A stretch of DNA of 64,000 nucleotides from Siderastrea radians (Eukaryota > Cnidaria > Anthozoa > Scleractinia > Rhizangiidae): positions 31,212,388 through 31,276,387 of the forward strand of contig OZ024894.1 of assembly GCA_964017195.1 (NCBI GenBank), in the 5' to 3' direction. The position numbers were made by a program, and so were the translations under genes. The notes beneath the pieces are model-generated. The model was not told the origin of the DNA. It searched no databases and saw only the letters and a program-made list of their open reading frames with translations. Shown piece by piece: positions 31,901 to 42,394 of this stretch (the first letter of the stretch is position 1; every line of letters begins with the position of its first letter).

Positions 31901-34900
31901 CAGTGATTTGTTTTTAATTAAATTTTATTACATTTCAATTAACTTATTGGCTGGTGTTGTTAGTTTTCGTGGGAAGGGACGTGTGTGCCCAGGCTTTGCG
32001 TGGACGCCAGGGAGCCCGCTATTCTTGTGTTCCTTCACAAAGATCGAGTTCCTTTCTTTTTGTCTTATCAAAGTAAACAAAGGTAACGATCAACACGAAA
32101 AATGATTTTTTATTTTTCACACTGATTGAACACTTATTTTCGAATCTTAAGGTAGATAACATAGGTGCCGTAATTGCTGTTTTTTTTAATTGAAGCAGCT
32201 AAGTTGGTCTAGAAGTAAGTGAGGATGCTGGAAACCATTGCAGTGATCTGTATTGAAAAATTCAAAGATTTGTCAGCTTCTGTGAAATTGTCAACTTATG
32301 AAAAAAGACGTTTCAAAATTAAAAGCAGATAAATCGCCACATAACACCGGTTAATGTAAATGACCAACTTCCTAATTCAGTCAGGAAGGGAAGTTAAAAC
32401 GAAAAGGCGAAAGGCCCTTACTGTCTCTCAGTCAAGAAATATGGTTTCGGTCATTTCGACCGAACTTTAAAATCTACGCACAAGCAAAGCCGCGGACGTA
32501 CAAGCAAAGTCACACCCCCACCGTGGTATAAGGGGGTTGATGCGTCCCCCCCCACCTTGGGTATTCGTTATGTCATAATATTTCGAAAAGATTTCACCTT
32601 TAGTAGAAAGTATGAGTTGAGCTATGTATTATGGGTTGTGGCGCTCCTGGGGGCCTGTGAAGTTATCTAAGATGGCCGCCATCTTGGCCGCCATCTTGGA
32701 TTTTACCCAAAATTAGAAATTATAAAAAAGGGAAAAAAAGGCTTGTGCTTTTACATCTAAAAAAGGTAAAAAACCACGCATTATTCTTCAAAAATGGCTT
32801 GACACACTTGCTACTTATGACGTCATATCTCGTAGCCATAGAAACGATTCTGTGGTTACGAGGTACGTGTCTAAGGAATATGCACACAACTACTGGAAAC
32901 GGCAGGTGTGGATAATAAGTCGTCTTGAAAAATTCAAGAGAAACCTTATGGGGGTGATTCAAGAGACTGTTCGACTACTATATTAACATACCTACCTGAT
33001 TGGCTTGGGTAGACCTTCTTTGAGACATCTCTTCCAGATTGCTTTTGCGTAGAAATAGTGGTGGGTCGTGCACTTGACCGTTTTTCATCTGGAGTTTTTT
33101 GGGATGATTGTGGCTTAACTGTTGAAATTGCAATAGGTTTAATGTTGTTTAAAGACTCTCTGTCGACCACAATGCAACGCACGCCTAAACGGAGGTTTCG
33201 TGGACCACGAAACCCCAAAGTTTCGGGTTGGCGTTAGAAGGCTGCGGAAAACTGCTTTCATCCAAGTCATCCTTCAGTGGAATGGATAGAGATTTTCTTA
33301 TGGAACGATGAAATCTATCAGGGAACTATTGGAGAAGTGTTGATTTGAAGAATGTTTTATTCTTCGCGTTACAAAAGCGACATTAGGACACTCGATGTTT
33401 CGCACAGCTCTCCACCGACAAGCGAGACCCCACTGAAAGTTTTTAGTTATACCTCATGTCAGAATAATGTGACTTTGGACGATCCAGTGAGTTCATAGGG
33501 AAGAATAACAGAATTCTTATGGTTATGTGGAATTGAAATGAGAGTAAATATCAAACTGACTACAGTAATGAATGTTTCTGTAGATCAGACGTGACTGAGC
33601 ATTCAAAAAACCCCGCGGGTGACAAATCGCGGTTTTGTAACCACTGATTAGTGAGAAACTAATGTCAATTGCTTTTACTCTACACACCTTTAGACATTTT
33701 AAAGCGTGGTATGTTAAGGTATAAGTGCTGTTCAACATAAATGAATGAGCGAACTGATGAACCGATGCACTAAAAACCAAATGCGCTATGTCAATTTGAA
33801 AATATTTCTCTGTCTGCGTGACATGTAATGACAGTCTACGAGGAATCGTATTTTGTATACAGTCATCTGCAAGACATATAAACCAAAAAATTTAGCTCTT
33901 TCTATTCGCAACACGTCTACACCTAACGAAGTGAACACCTTCATTTCCTTTCTTGGCGGCTAAAGGGCTCAAATCTAGCCGTTTTTATCACAGTGTTCTC
34001 TCTCAGAAGGAATCAAAACATAAACAAACGCGTGCGTTGCATTGTAGTCGACAGAGAGTCTTTAAGTACTTTAAGAGGTAGGTTTCATAACACTAACAAT
34101 AAACTGCTTTCCTTTTCTCCTAACAATTACGGCCACGTGCTTCGTGACGACATAAATCGAAGAGAACACGGCGCTATCAAGATTGCTTTAACCCTATTTC
34201 GCATGGGCTTGTTTTGAGTTTCTCAGCCTGGGGGGGGGAGGCACAAAGTGCCCCCCACCCCCCACAGATCTCGAAAAGTATTAACGCTCTTGTGATGAAA
34301 CTTGGCACGTTTTTAGTACGTCATTAGCTTAACAAATTGGTATTATGACGTGTCAATTAGGACGAGCTGTGACGCCATAATGGCGTCACAAACCCGCCAT
34401 TTTGAATTTGAGGCTACCATCTTGGATCCCGATCCTGCAGTCACACAGTTGACACTGAAGACATCGAAACAAGCAAAGGATTATCTTTTCTTACAAACGA
34501 AGGATAAAAAACTGAAAAAAAGACTGAAAAATGACATAATATAGTCAAAATACACTCCTGAGAAGACGGTTGCTATGGAAACGTCAACCGTCATAGACAC
34601 GTCATTGACCCAGGAAAATATCCTCTGATAAAATTTAGGAAAAGTCACGAGATTTGGTGATTATTCGGCTAGCCGTTTTAAAGTTATAGTTCGTTAAAGT
34701 CTGCGCGGGCAAAATGTGCTCCCCCCAGGCTAAATAGGGTTAATTCGCCATGCGGACAAAATAACAGGAGAAAAGCGATCTATTAAAATCGTTGGTCGAT
34801 TTACATGTACCTATGCAAATGTTCTCTATTGCATAACATACGCTTTATGCAAAAAATTATACATTGGCTAGACAGAGAAGAGACTAAGCGATCTTTTTCT

Positions 34901-35571
34901 CGAAAAGAAATGTTGTTGAGTAGCTTGATAATTACGCAATCCCGGCCCTCGGGCTGCGAGTTATTTTATTATTATTTTTTTTTAATCAGCTTTCAGCTTT
35001 CAACCTACTAGTGAGTGGACGTGCTTTGCCACAAATTTAAGGTAATGTTACCAGAAAGGAGTGTTAACATGCAAACTAGTGTAGCAGCAGTTGAACATAG
35101 GAACCACCCCAAAACCCCTGTTCCTCCTCACGACATACCTTTTGTATCCTTGCACTCAACAGTTCTCTCGCAGATATATCCGATTTTTTCTCCTGCTGCC
35201 TTTCCACATTCTATGTTATCGTATACGTAACTCTTTTTTAATGCCTTATAGTACATTTTAGCACAATGTTGTGGGTTATTATTCAGATCGCTGGGTTCTC
35301 CAACCGCCCAAGGATACTCTTCATCAGTTGCATTCAGTGTGCTGTTATTGCTTATCCATATCCACTTTCCAGCGTGTTTCTTCAAGCCAATGAAGTATTC
35401 AGACTTTCCTATAGTTAGAGCTGTTTCATTAAGAAAGTTCAATTCATCCAAATTTTCAATGGAGACAAGGTTGCCTCCATTCTCCTTGCAAAGGTCCCTG
35501 CTTTGCTTCCCAGTAACTTTTGTGGAAGGAAGACGTGCTTGATGAAAAGTGTAGTTGGAACAGCCAAAAAC
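28747..35571 (-). CDS. C-type lectin receptor with tyrosine-motif cytoplasmic tail (gene span, exons listed separately)
   Basis: Six minus-strand exons join with consistent splice phases: CTLD 35139-35571 (ends phase 1), linkers 32996-33118 and 31044-31193 (both 1-1), transmembrane 30443-30610 (1-1), tail 29311-29927 (phase 1 to 0) and final tail 28747-28935 with stop. The product would be a single-pass type I or lectin-type surface receptor with an extracellular C-type lectin domain, Ser/Thr/Gln-rich stalk, membrane anchor and a ~265-residue tail with repeated tyrosine motifs. Known: CTLDs bind carbohydrates or proteins; Yxx(L/I/V) tail motifs recruit SH2 proteins. Role in recognition or adhesion is inference. 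The signal-peptide exon upstream of 35571 was not found, so the 5' end is incomplete. Confidence 0.65.
29311..29927 (-). CDS. Main cytoplasmic-tail exon with three YAVV motifs
   Basis: The acceptor TTTCTTACAAG leads into a phase-1 exon of 617 bases, open throughout and ending at donor CCTCAG/GTACTA. It reads VSSSSQKSGEQNQHLESS and then an acidic, Ser-rich tail. Within it are HTYAVVDSS, CVYAVVYIN and DLYAVVEKTKKK, three regularly recurring YAVV motifs, plus NYESV. The KTKKKRR end is basic. The repeated YAVV spacing (roughly 80-90 residues) suggests docking sites for SH2 or PTB domains. Confidence 0.65.
29990..30045. repeat. GAGAT/GATGA microsatellite in an intron
   Basis: Imperfect GATGAGATG(G/A) units, about 10 in a row, lie between the tail and transmembrane exons. 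Confidence 0.8.
30443..30610 (-). CDS. Transmembrane exon of the lectin receptor
   Basis: The acceptor GTATTTCAG at 30611 and donor CAACAAG/GTAACT at 30442 bound a 168-base, phase 1-1 exon. It encodes ATSPGKPVHVGPAEAQTK, then a ~24-residue hydrophobic segment (VTAIVLVLLAVLILAFLLLF...), then WFFFVHRRRSDIQQ. The basic HRRR after the hydrophobic run fits the cytoplasmic stop-transfer, giving an outside-in orientation for the preceding exons. Confidence 0.75.
31044..31193 (-). CDS. Linker exon 2 of the lectin receptor
   Basis: The acceptor TTTTCAACAG at 31194 and donor CAATCAG/GTAGGT bound a 150-base phase 1-1 exon. It encodes VNPQSSQNTPDEKRSSARPT, then ETQASLADITTTQKQSG and RDVSKKVYNPSQS. It is rich in Ser, Thr and Gln, a probable O-glycosylated stalk. 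Paralogue of 32996-33118. Confidence 0.65.
31409..31837. repeat. Large foldback, arms of ~180 bp
   Basis: The left arm (TTAAGACGGAATCCATTAGG... AAATCTTGTACCAGAATAAT ... CTTATGGGAGCCCG, about 31409-31595) is matched inverted by the right arm (CGGGCTCCCATAAG ... ATTATTCTGGTACAAGATTT ... GATGGATTCCATCTTAA, about 31678-31837). Loop ~80 bp. It is flanked by TTAA-like ends and has the structure of a foldback MITE or a palindromic element. Confidence 0.9.
32996..33118 (-). CDS. Linker exon 1 of the lectin receptor (duplicated copy)
   Basis: A 123-base, phase 1-1 exon between the acceptor AATTTCAACAG and donor CAATCAG/GTAGGT. It encodes VKPQSSQKTPDEKRSSARPT, TISTQKQSGRDVSKKVYPSQS. It is almost identical to the exon at 31044-31193 except for a 27-base in-frame deletion (ETQASLAD segment). 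Both exons are open with intact splice sites, so both may be included or used alternatively. Confidence 0.65.
33153..34061. mobile_element. 909-bp TIR element with TTAA target duplication
   Basis: The ends AGACTCTCTGTCGACCACAA and, inverted, AGACTCTCTGTCGACTACAA are ~32-bp terminal repeats with one mismatch. TTAA flanks both sides (33149-33152, 34062-34065). The paralogous duplicated segment at about 31217 shows the empty site TTTAAGTACTTT, which confirms the insertion. TTAA duplication is typical of piggyBac- or Kolobok-type elements (known). No transposase is visible inside; one short frame resembling nothing recognised lies at 33523-33780. Confidence 0.9.
34192..34739 (+). mobile_element. 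MITE of the TTAA-CCCTATTT family, complete copy
   Basis: The ends CCCTATTTCGCATGGGC and, inverted, CCCTATTTAGCCTGGGG are flanked by TTAA at 34188-34191 and 34740-34743. The interior has CCCCCCAC blocks, AAAAGTATTAACGCTCTTGT, TGACGCCATAATGGCG and GGAAACGTCAACCGTCAT. Two other copies are at 9473-10006 and 37014-37838. Confidence 0.85.
35139..35571 (-). CDS. C-type lectin domain exon
   Basis: A 433-base minus-strand exon from acceptor GACGCAG (35572) to donor ACAAAAG/GTATGT (35138). It reads VFGCSNYTFHQARLPST, then SRDLCKENGGNLVSIEN, LDELNFLNETAL, EYFIGLKKHAGKWIW, YPWAVGEPSDLNNNPQHCAK, YVYDNIECGKAAGEKIGYIC. Known CTLD hallmarks are present: C...LVSI, the FIGL in place of WIGL, a W-x-W, an EPS motif at the EPN/QPD sugar-specificity position, and paired distal cysteines (HC, EC, YIC). 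EPS is a variant, so Ca/sugar binding cannot be assumed. About 140 residues, normal for the fold. NYT, NET and NST are N-glycosylation motifs. Confidence 0.8.
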
Positions 35572-37009
35572 CTGCGTCTTACCTTAAATAAATTGACACA
35601 AAAGACAAATAAATATGTAAAATTGTATACTTATAATAAAGCATATAATTACATTAATTGTATTTCTTAAAGGGAGAAGGAGATTGCACTGTTGAATAAT
35701 TGCTGTCCACCCCACGGACAAGACGTGGTTGTTGCACAGGCAACCCAGGCTCACAAGCAGACAACTTTTCTGGCAAAATATAAGGATCTGTATGGAACTC
35801 GATCGCTTGTTTAGTCAGGAAACTAAACATTATGAACAATAGTCAATTAAGTCTACGCACCAGATCAAATATTGTCCTTATCTTGTTTCCTGACCGTCTC
35901 AAAGCCTTTCAACCGCATTTCAGCCAGTGTTTTGGTTTCCGAAATCGTTAACCTTCGATTAGCACACTAGAACAGCGTCTTCTTATTACATCAAAATAGA
36001 AAATCGTCTCTTCTTAAAAGAACGAATTATTCCATTCGTATTTCCTTTTTCAGTCTTGTCAAAAAAAAATCCTTTCTATGTATGTCTTGAATAACAGTCG
36101 CTAATGGACAGAAGATGCAAAAAGGTGAATTGAATGTTCCAACACAGAATTCCATTTTAAGTCACATCAGCAAAATCAAACATTGCACCATTAAAGATTA
36201 TTATCTAATCAAAATCGACTGTATCAACACAAGTATAATCACGATATGCTCCTTTCAAACCTATTCCAAAAACAGATCGCTATTTCTCTCAAGCTTACCG
36301 CAACATATTGAATATTACTGAGCGTGAACTCATTGTTGATAAACGACATTTGTTATCTCTCTTAAGGTGCCTCGATAGAAATAAATAATGCGCTTGAATG
36401 CCACTCTGAAAACTCTAATAACATGTCATTTCTTACCCTATTACCTTGAAGCTTTCGTATTTTACACGCAATTCATCGAGGGATAATTAATACGAATGTC
36501 AATATGTAGATGTACTGTTCGTTAGTTTTGCGTGATTTTGCTTCTTAACCGAGCGGCCCTGGCGCTTGATTAATAAGAAGTAAATAATTAAACCTTAGCG
36601 GGGAATTAATATGGAGACTTCTAGGCGGTTTCATTTTTTTGTTACTTTTGAAAGGAAAGTTAATGTTCTTTTGCTGCACCTGGTCGCCGATACTAAGGAT
36701 GCATGGCTTCAGTGGTGAGATGCTTAAAATTTGACGTCCGGGGTAACTTCTAACTATGATCAGACGTTCAGTCCAGTCAAAGTCACTATTTTTACGTTTG
36801 ACGTTAGCAGCTACGCCCGACGTTAGTTTTTATGCAACTCAGCCCAGGCGACTTAAGATGGCCTAAAACGCCTTCTATTGCCACAGAAATGATGATGATG
36901 ATGAAGGCGACTGAAGGCAAAATCACCTAATTTAATTAGCCAGAAATCTTGCTAGAAAATAAAGGTGATTTTAGGCAACTTAAGGCGATTTTGGGCCCCC
37001 TAGGACAAT
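35572..37009. other. Region upstream of the CTLD exon
   Basis: A signal-peptide exon is expected here or further upstream but none is convincing. An open frame at 35654-35839 (-) has no hydrophobic start. 36840-37010 contains AGGCGACTTAAGG / AGGTGATTTTAGGC words also seen near 37850 and 39100-39190: a degenerate repeat into which the MITE at 37014 is inserted. Confidence 0.4.
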
Positions 37010-37013
37010 TTAA

Positions 37014-37838
37014 CCGTATTTCGCATGGGCTTTTTTTTAGTTTCTGAGCCTGGGAGGGGGGGCACTTCTACAGATCTCGAAAAGTATTAACGCTCTTGTG
37101 ATGAAACTTGGCACGTTCTTAGCACGTCATTAGCTTAACAAATTGGTATTATAACGTGTCAATTATGACGTGTGATGACGTCATAATGGCGTGACAAACC
37201 CGCCATTTTGAATTTGAGGGCCGCCATCTTGGATCCCGAGCTTGCAGTCACACAGGCAATGACGTCATTGAAAAATATATGAATTTGTTTTAGGCAAGAT
37301 ACTTAATCAAAACAAGCACAAAAAAGCAAAGGGTTGTCTTTTTCTTACAAACGAAGGGTAAAAAAACGGAAAATAGCCAAAATACACCCCTGAGAAGACG
37401 GTTGCTATGGAAACGTCAATCATCATAGACACGCCATTGACACAGGAAAATTTTCTCTGATAAATTTTAGGAAAAGGCATGAGATTTGGTGACACAGTTG
37501 TCACTCAGTCAAACAGTTGACAATGACGACATTAAAAAATATATGAATTTGTTCTAGGAAATATACTGAATCAAAACAAGCGCAAAAAAAGCAAAGGATT
37601 GTCTTTTTCTTACAAAAGAAGGGTAAAAAAATTGAAAATAGCCAAAATACACTCCTGGGAAGACGGTTGCTATGGAAACGTCAATCATCATAGACACGTC
37701 ATTGACACAGGAGAATTTTATCTGATAAATTTTAGGAAAAGACACGAGATTTGGTGATTATTCGGCTAGCCGTTTAAAAGTTATAGTTCGTTAAAGTCAG
37801 CGCGGGCACAATGTGCCCCCCCCCCAGGCTAAATAGGG
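37014..37838 (+). mobile_element. MITE of the TTAA-CCCTATTT family, with internal duplication
   Basis: Left end CCGTATTTCGCATGGGC, right end (inverted) CCCTATTTAGCCTGGGG; TTAA outside at 37010-37013 and 37839-37842. It is longer than the 34192 copy because an internal ~260-bp segment (AATATATGAATTTGTT... to ...GAGATTTGGTGA) is tandemly duplicated at about 37255-37500 and 37515-37760. Confidence 0.85.
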
Positions 37839-37842
37839 TTAA

Positions 37843-39340
37843 GGCGACTTCAGAAGGTGTTAATGGCAATTTAACAGGAGTATAATAATTGTTCCTTGGC
37901 TAAATCCCCAACCTTGAGGTTCAGGGGCTAATCTTTGTATGTCATGCACATTCAATTGGTGTCACACTCTCCATACCCACTGCGAAGAAAGTCATTGGAT
38001 ATTCCGAGGGGAGGAAGAGCAGGTCGTGGAAACCATTTGTTATAGGAAAACAAAACTAGAGCATTCAGAGGAGAAAGGGTGGGTTTCAAGGCTACAAAAA
38101 CTGATGTAGAGGAGTTTGGGCGATTGCTTACGTAAACGAGATCCCTAATTTCGGCATTGCACAGTTGAGATCAGAGTTTTCCCTGGGGATATACTTAAAC
38201 GCTTGGTCATTGCATTCCTCAAGGGGTATGTCAGTGAAAAATTTTTCAACGTCAATGAAACCATGTAAACGAACAAATGTAAACGTGTCCATACCATAAC
38301 GAACAGATGGAATGCGAGCCGTTAAAAGTTCACATAGGTATTTGGTCAAGTCATAAGAGCAAGTAAATAAGATTTGAACAAAGAAAAACTCTTAATTTCA
38401 TCGAAATGTATTGTTTTTCAGTCAAAACTAAAGCTTTGGCCAACTGTTGTCCATGCACGAAATTTGAACTTTGAATTTGAACACATGAGCCTCACCGCCC
38501 GTGTTCAAATTCAAAGTTCAAATTTCTTCTTTGGCCTCAAGCTCTGAGAGCTTGAGGCCAAAGAAGACCGATACTTTGAACGCTCTTTCTCGTTTTGCTG
38601 ACAGTTTTAGTCGCAGCAATCATTCTCACATATAATTTAGTACACCTGTTCCCAGTGTCCATGGTTTGAGTTGGTTCAATTGGTGTCAATTTCCAACTCT
38701 AGCATTATTGGAAGTGTCCTTTCGATCTTCTCAGTGGTCAATTACAGTAATAGTTTTGACAAGGAAATGAACTGTGGTGTCAGTGCAAGGAAAGTTGCAT
38801 TGTAAGTCTGACATGTATCATATGTGTGTGTGAAAGGATAGGTGACACTTTTACAGTTACAGGAGACTCCCTCAGGGTTTAGACAGGTGTGGTATAATTG
38901 CCATTATTTTCATTATTGAGTCCTAGAATGAGTAGGTGGATGTTGAGTTAACACTTTCTGTAGAGTCACCTGGAAAGTGATGACCTAAGTGAGCACATTG
39001 CTGGCAAATAAATTGTTATAAAAAGTAATCCCTGTAGTGCATCCTCTTAGGGCAGTTTGAACGTTTCAGGCCTTTTCGGAAATAGATGATTTTTTTTTGC
39101 GACTTTAGGTGACTTTAGGCGACTTAAGGTAACTCAAGGCGGTAGGAATGACTTAAAGAAGGCAATTCTGCAGGAAAATGTCTCAAATTTAAACTGGCCG
39201 GAATAAAAACATGTCAGCCCGAACATAAGAGTTCTACTATTTACCGCTTATCCTTTCAAGATATATTTTAAAACAAAGTAAGCTAAGTAAAAGAAAACAA
39301 CAAAACAAAGTAAGACACGGCAAAGAAGATGGCGTTTTCC
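37843..39340. other. Non-coding region with palindromes and GGCGACTT repeats
   Basis: It holds the paired hairpins at 38458-38567 (listed separately) and the GACTTTAGGCGACTTAAGG words near 39100-39140. One 73-codon minus frame (38128-38349) has no recognisable domain. Confidence 0.4.
38458..38567. repeat. Two adjacent palindromic hairpins
   Basis: First: GAAATTTGAACTTTGAATTT...GTGTTCAAATTCAAAG, ~26-bp arms. Immediately after: TTCTTTGGCCTCAAGCTCT and its exact inverse AGAGCTTGAGGCCAAAGAA, a 19-bp arm with almost no loop (about 38526-38566). Confidence 0.9.
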
Positions 39341-39349
39341 GGTTCAGAA

Positions 39350-40240
39350 AACCCACGGCGAATTTACATAAAACGCGGCATTTACTAATATTTCCTGTTG
39401 TTCACCAACCGGAAAATCCAATTTTTACCAAATGTTTTCGGGTCGTTCCGTTATCCGGTAGTTTTCCTGTACCGCAAACGCCAGAAAACGCGCGTTTTCT
39501 GCCGGTTACCGGTCGGTTAACAGTCGGCAAACGCCTTGGTAACCAGCATTCACTGAAGTTTTCTTACTGAAAAACGTGGTGTTCACCGCAGTTCACAAGT
39601 GAAACCCTGCATTTTCCCTTGTTTGCCGGAACGGTTAACGCCAGTAAATGTCGGAGAACGCTCGTTTTCCAGCGTTCACCGAGCGGCTAACGCACGGAAG
39701 AAAGCCCGTATTCTGGCATTCACAGACGTTTTCGTTGTGTTTTCTACAATTTTTGGAGATGGTGAATTCAAGAAAAGGCATGTTTTCCAACGGTAAACAT
39801 TCGGTTAACTCAAGGAAGATAGCGCGTATTTCAATGTTGACAGATCGGTCAACGGAATGAAAATGGCTTGTATTCCAGTGTTCACCGATCAGCTATCGCA
39901 TGAAAAACAGTAGTTATTCCAGCGTATTTGCAGGCGTTTTTCTCGTGTTTTCTTGCATTTTTTGGGAAGGTGAATTCAGGAAAACGAATGTTTTCCAGCT
40001 TTCGTCACACAGTAAACGCAAGGAAAATAACTCGTATGCCGGAGTTTTTTTCGCATATTCTGGACTGGCGATTTCGAGTGAATTCAAGAAAACCGGTGCT
40101 TTCTTCCGGGGTTCGTGGCATTTTTCTCGCGTTTGCATTTTCTGTGGGGTTGAATATTAAGAAAAGGCGTGTTTTCTCCATTTTCTGCATTCCCAACACC
40201 ATCCGCGTTCTAGATTATTTTCCAAGTTCCATGATATAAG
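39350..40240. repeat. Degenerate GTTTTC/GAAAAC-rich array
   Basis: Repeated words such as GAAAACGCGCGTTTTC, GGTTAACGC, GTGAATTCAAGAAAAGGCATG and TGTTTTCC recur at irregular ~100-200 bp spacing. The short open frames read here in several phases are a consequence of the repeat and have no domain content. Confidence 0.6.
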
Positions 40241-40439
40241 ACTTTTGTTAACTTTCAAAGTTTGGGAGACTAAATCACATATTTCCCTTCCCAAGGAGAT
40301 AGGCGAAGATGAAAATACTTTTAAAGTAGATTTTAAAAACCTAATTTATTTAAAATGTGCAAAAATTTTACAAGTGTTAAAGGACTCACTATATCAACTT
40401 AACTTTGGTGTCCGTTTATCTGATTAAAAGTATTCAGTA

Positions 40440-41640
40440 TTTTTGACACAGGTGACCAAACCAGCCCAAATTTCCAACTTAGTTGTCATGCCCAAGGCAC
40501 CCTAGGAAAACAAACTGTAAAAAAATGACCACATCACCTAGGACGTACAACAACACCATTTATGTCTTGACTGGCCTTAACGACCAAACCAACAAAAAGT
40601 GGCCAGATCATCCAGAATGAAGAAATGGGCCTTAATGTCAAAACTGGCTTAAATATCCAAAGTTGACCACGTGGCTACACTGACAGAAATGACCACAACC
40701 AGCCCAAATGTCCAACTTAGTTGTCATGCCTAAGGCATCCTAGGCAAGCAAACTGTCAAAAGTGACCACACCACCTTACAACAACACCATTAATCTCTTA
40801 ACTGGCCTTAATGACAAAAGTGGCCAAACCATCCAGAATGAACAAATGGGCCTAATTGTCGAAACCAGTTTAAATGTCCAAAGTGGCCCATGTGGCCAGA
40901 CTGACAGAACTGACTAAACCAGCCTAAACTCAGTGGTCACGCCCCAGGCATCCTAGATGAACAAACTGTCGAAAGTGACCACACTACCTGAGAAGTTCAA
41001 CAACAGCATTAATGTCCCAACTGGCCTTAATAGCCAAACCAACCAAAATTGGCCAGACCATTCAGAATAAACAAATGGGCCTAAATGTTGAAACTGGTTT
41101 AAATGTCTAAATTGGCTCTTGACCAAACCAGCCCAGGTACAATACCAGCCGTAATGTCCTTAGTGACCAAACCGAGCAAAAGTGGTCAAACCATCCAGAA
41201 TGAACAAATGGGCCCAAATGTCGAAACCGGTTTAAATGTCCAAAGTGGCCCATGTGACCAGAATGACAGATGTGACCAAACCAGCCCAAATTTCCAAATC
41301 AGCTGTCACATCCAAGGCATCTTAGATAAGCAAACTGCCATAAGTGATCAAAACACGTGAAAGGTATAATACCAGCCTTAATGTCTCAACTGGCCTTAAT
41401 AGTTAAATCAACCAAAACTGGCCAGACTGATCCATAATGAACACATGGGCCTAGATGTTAAAACCAGTTAAAATGTCTAAATTTATTGGCCCATGTGGCC
41501 AAACTGACAGAAGTGACCAAACAAGCCCAAATTTTTAAAGCAGTTGTCACAACCAAGGCATTTTAGATAAGCAAACTGTCAAAAGTGACCAAATCACCTG
41601 AAAGGAACAGTACCAGTCTGGTCTAGAACTACTGACTACA
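40440..41640. repeat. Tandem array of ~200-245 bp units (GACCAAACCAGCCCAAAT)
   Basis: ACCAGCCCAAAT followed by TTCCAACTTAGTTGTCA and CAAGGCATCCTAG recurs at about 40460, 40700, 40920, 41280 and 41520, with a truncated unit at 41125. Each unit is itself built of short TGGCC(A)AAA/TGTCCAAA words. Strong T/A avoidance of stops gives spurious frames (for example 41103-41360). Confidence 0.85.
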
Positions 41641-42394
41641 ACAACTGTATTAGCCATATTTAACGGCGACAATCGTGCCACATACCCTGTTTAGGACAAG
41701 TTCAAACCCTGAAGTTTAATACGACAGACTATCATAAAATTCTATACCCTGTTCAGGACCGAGAGGCTAAAAACCATGCCTTGTCCAGCAGCACGTCCCT
41801 GGAGTACCCCTCTCCTCCCAAGGCGACCAAACTGGTTTGCTTGACGATGCTGTAATGTCCAAGCTTTAATAGCCGAGGGCGCGCAGAAGTGTAGCACCTC
41901 TCAAAAGCTTGAATTTTCATTGGACCGCTGTATGTAGCAGGTCTATTGTTTTTACGCCTCGTTCTTTGTTTTTTAGTTTGTTCCATTGTTTAGCGGACCA
42001 ATCGTGGAAGACCTTACGACAGCTGCTACGCCACCCAGGGCTCGAGCTATCAACAGCGCGGCAAGACTGGAGCTAGGAAAAAATAGAGAAGACACTCTCC
42101 TCCAGCCCCTCTTCGCTCGTTCGGTCAAGATTTCGCCGGCTTTTTCGGTCGGCTATTTCGTGCGCGTTCTCGACTATCCAGAAAGGGACGGCTAAAAGTC
42201 TATGCTCACATTAATATTTTGCTTGGCTCTGATTTAATTCAGCCAAATAGTGTAGCGCACGGTAGGGTATCAATGTTTTTTTTTTTGGTGGATGGCTTGG
42301 GGCACAGGAAAATTTGCAGTCGAATATCATGTTTTTCTTTTGTTAACAGTCAGCAATTGCAACTGCTAAACCTTCCCTAAATGCCACGTCCAAC

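Larger units (their letters stand above)
30630..33152. repeat. Tandem segmental duplication (30630-31260 and 32085-33152) carrying a linker exon
   Basis: The segment AACACAAAAAATGATTTTTT...GCTGTAA...GAAAACCATTGCAATGATC at 30640-30780 recurs at about 32090-32250. The linker exon and its flanks (31040-31200) recur at 32990-33120. Downstream, the sequence TTTAAGTACTTTAAGAGG...TTTCATAACACTAACAA (31217) recurs at 34062, after an inserted element. A foldback (31409-31837) lies between the copies. This is how the gene gained a second linker exon. Confidence 0.8.

Noticed and set aside
38128..38349. 73-codon minus frame with LLTARIPSVRYGMD and a possible donor, briefly considered as a BTB/BACK-type exon
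   Set aside because: No acceptor, no convincing domain match and no partner exons.
41103..41360. 85-codon frame rich in Gly, Gln, Asn and Thr
   Set aside because: It comes from the GACCAAACCAGCCCAAAT minisatellite; stop-poor by composition.
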